Shown piece after piece: positions 4,414-5,131 of a stretch of 5,131 nucleotides of DNA (within the stretch, counting starts at the first letter, position 1; each line of letters starts with the position of its first letter). The notes beneath the pieces are model-generated. The model did not search any database, was not told where the DNA came from, and worked only from the letters and a program-made list of their open reading frames with translations. The DNA is from a bacterium. Lineage in GTDB: Bacteria > UBP13 > UBA5359. A program made the translations under genes and the position numbers. Where the stretch lies: positions 3,422 through 8,552 of the forward strand of contig JAQVUQ010000099.1 of the NCBI GenBank assembly GCA_028699365.1, given 5' to 3'.

Positions 4414-5131
4414 TTACAACGGCCGCTTATTAGGTATCCCGGTGCGACGCGGATACGTTTTCGGGGTAGGGGAGAGCTTAGTTATATCCAGAATATAGCG
4501 CTGTTTCTCACCGATAGCGACCTTGGTCACCCAGATATCCCCACCGTGAAGAACCTCCAGCGCATGGGAGGCCTCAGCCAGATCAACAGCGTAATCAGGG
4601 CCTTTCATAGCAAGCAGGTGTCCGCCTACCCGGAGAAACGGCATGGACAGCTCCAATAAGACATTCATTTTGGCCAGCGCCCTGGCCGTTACCATATCAT
4701 ATTTGCCTCGAAAAAGCTCATCGTGCCCAAAATCCTCGGCCCGGCCCTCCATAATAACAACAGGGGCGGTTCGTAAACCGTCCCTGCCCAGGCCCAGTTC
4801 AAGCACCATATTCTTTAAGAACCGCACCTTCTTGCCGTTGGCCTCCAGCATGTGAATCTCCGTCTCCGGCAGAAGAATCGCCAGCACGATACCCGGCAGA
4901 CCGGCTCCCGTGCCGATATCGAGAATCTTTCCGGCCTTCGGAATGCTTTGCAGGGTCAGCAGAGAGAGAGAATCCACAATATGCGCTCCGAGGATCTCGG
5001 TCACACCATCGGCACCCGTCAGGTTATAGACTCTGTTCCATCGCTCCAGTTCGGCAGCGTAGTGCAAAAGCCTGGTCGTCGCCTCATCAGACAGAGAAAT
5101 ACCGAGCTTGCCGGCCGCCGATACCAAAAAA
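4414..5131 (-). CDS. rsmG: 16S rRNA (guanine527-N7)-methyltransferase RsmG (GidB), 5' end at or beyond the window edge
   Basis: RsmG transfers a methyl group from S-adenosylmethionine to N7 of G527 in 16S rRNA. Its loss in other bacteria gives low-level streptomycin resistance. Counting from the TTG at 5127, the product is 237 residues, close to the family's usual size. The SAM-binding loop is ILDIGTGAGLPG (68-79), preceded by the conserved HIVDSL (49-54). Further family elements are LEANGKKVRFLKN (94-106), TARAL (147-151), RVGGHLLAMKG (166-176) and the basic C-terminal tail TPKTYPRRTGIPNKRPL (221-237). The frame stays open to the edge, and relatives carry a few more residues before the LGISLS segment. 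The true start may therefore lie a few codons beyond the window rather than at TTG 5127. rsmG directly upstream of parA-parB is a common origin-proximal arrangement; here the RAYT gene has come between them. Confidence 0.95.
   Translation of the reverse strand, partial: FLVSAAGKLGISLSDEATTRLLHYAAELERWNRVYNLTGADGVTEILGAHIVDSLSLLTLQSIPKAGKILDIGTGAGLPGIVLAILLPETEIHMLEANGKKVRFLKNMVLELGLGRDGLRTAPVVIMEGRAEDFGHDELFRGKYDMVTARALAKMNVLLELSMPFLRVGGHLLAMKGPDYAVDLAEASHALEVLHGGDIWVTKVAIGEKQRYILDITKLSPTPKTYPRRTGIPNKRPL

Overview
The window is a bacterial chromosome segment with a GC content of roughly 50-55%. All recognisable genes lie on the minus strand. Read in transcription order (right to left) they are: rsmG (16S rRNA methyltransferase, cut by the right edge), a REP-associated tyrosine transposase (RAYT), parA/soj, parB/spo0J, cdsA, and a predicted PRPP-type phosphoribosyltransferase cut by the left edge. 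The order rsmG-parA-parB is the classic origin-proximal cluster of many bacteria, so this is probably close to oriC. TTG/GTG starts, strong Shine-Dalgarno sequences and extended -10 promoters would suit a Firmicutes-like anaerobe. This kind of palindromic repeat also occurs in other phyla, so I do not assign a taxon.

Region by region: 1-523 phosphoribosyltransferase with its own promoter at 561-589; 592-1425 cdsA; 1466-2323 parB, which starts at a TTG overlapping the end of parA; 2316-3551 parA with an unusual N-terminal extension of about 150 residues; 3552-3739 intergenic, with the parA promoter, a parS site and a degraded REP pair; 3740-4348 RAYT; 4349-4413 intergenic, with a parS site; 4414-5131 rsmG.

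Two systems are interleaved here. The first is chromosome segregation: four perfect 16-bp parS sites (TGTTTCACGTGAAACA) at 1661, 3387, 3602 and 4390, two intergenic and two inside parA and parB. Both intragenic sites are read in the same frame and add the peptide Val-Ser-Arg-Glu-Thr to a linker. The 3602 site overlaps the predicted -35 element of parA, which suggests feedback by ParB. The second is a REP/RAYT system. The transposase gene carries a REP pair inside its own reading frame. A decayed copy of the same unit lies just downstream, and one more REP sits inside the ParA extension, read in the same frame as the matching arm in the RAYT (Gly-Ala-Asp-x-Cys-Val-Cys-Pro).

The most notable feature is the ParA N-terminal extension. 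It is a basic amphipathic start followed by an acidic linker that holds both a translated REP and a translated parS. A familiar partition locus has been colonised by two kinds of palindrome that act, or acted, as DNA and are also tolerated as protein.
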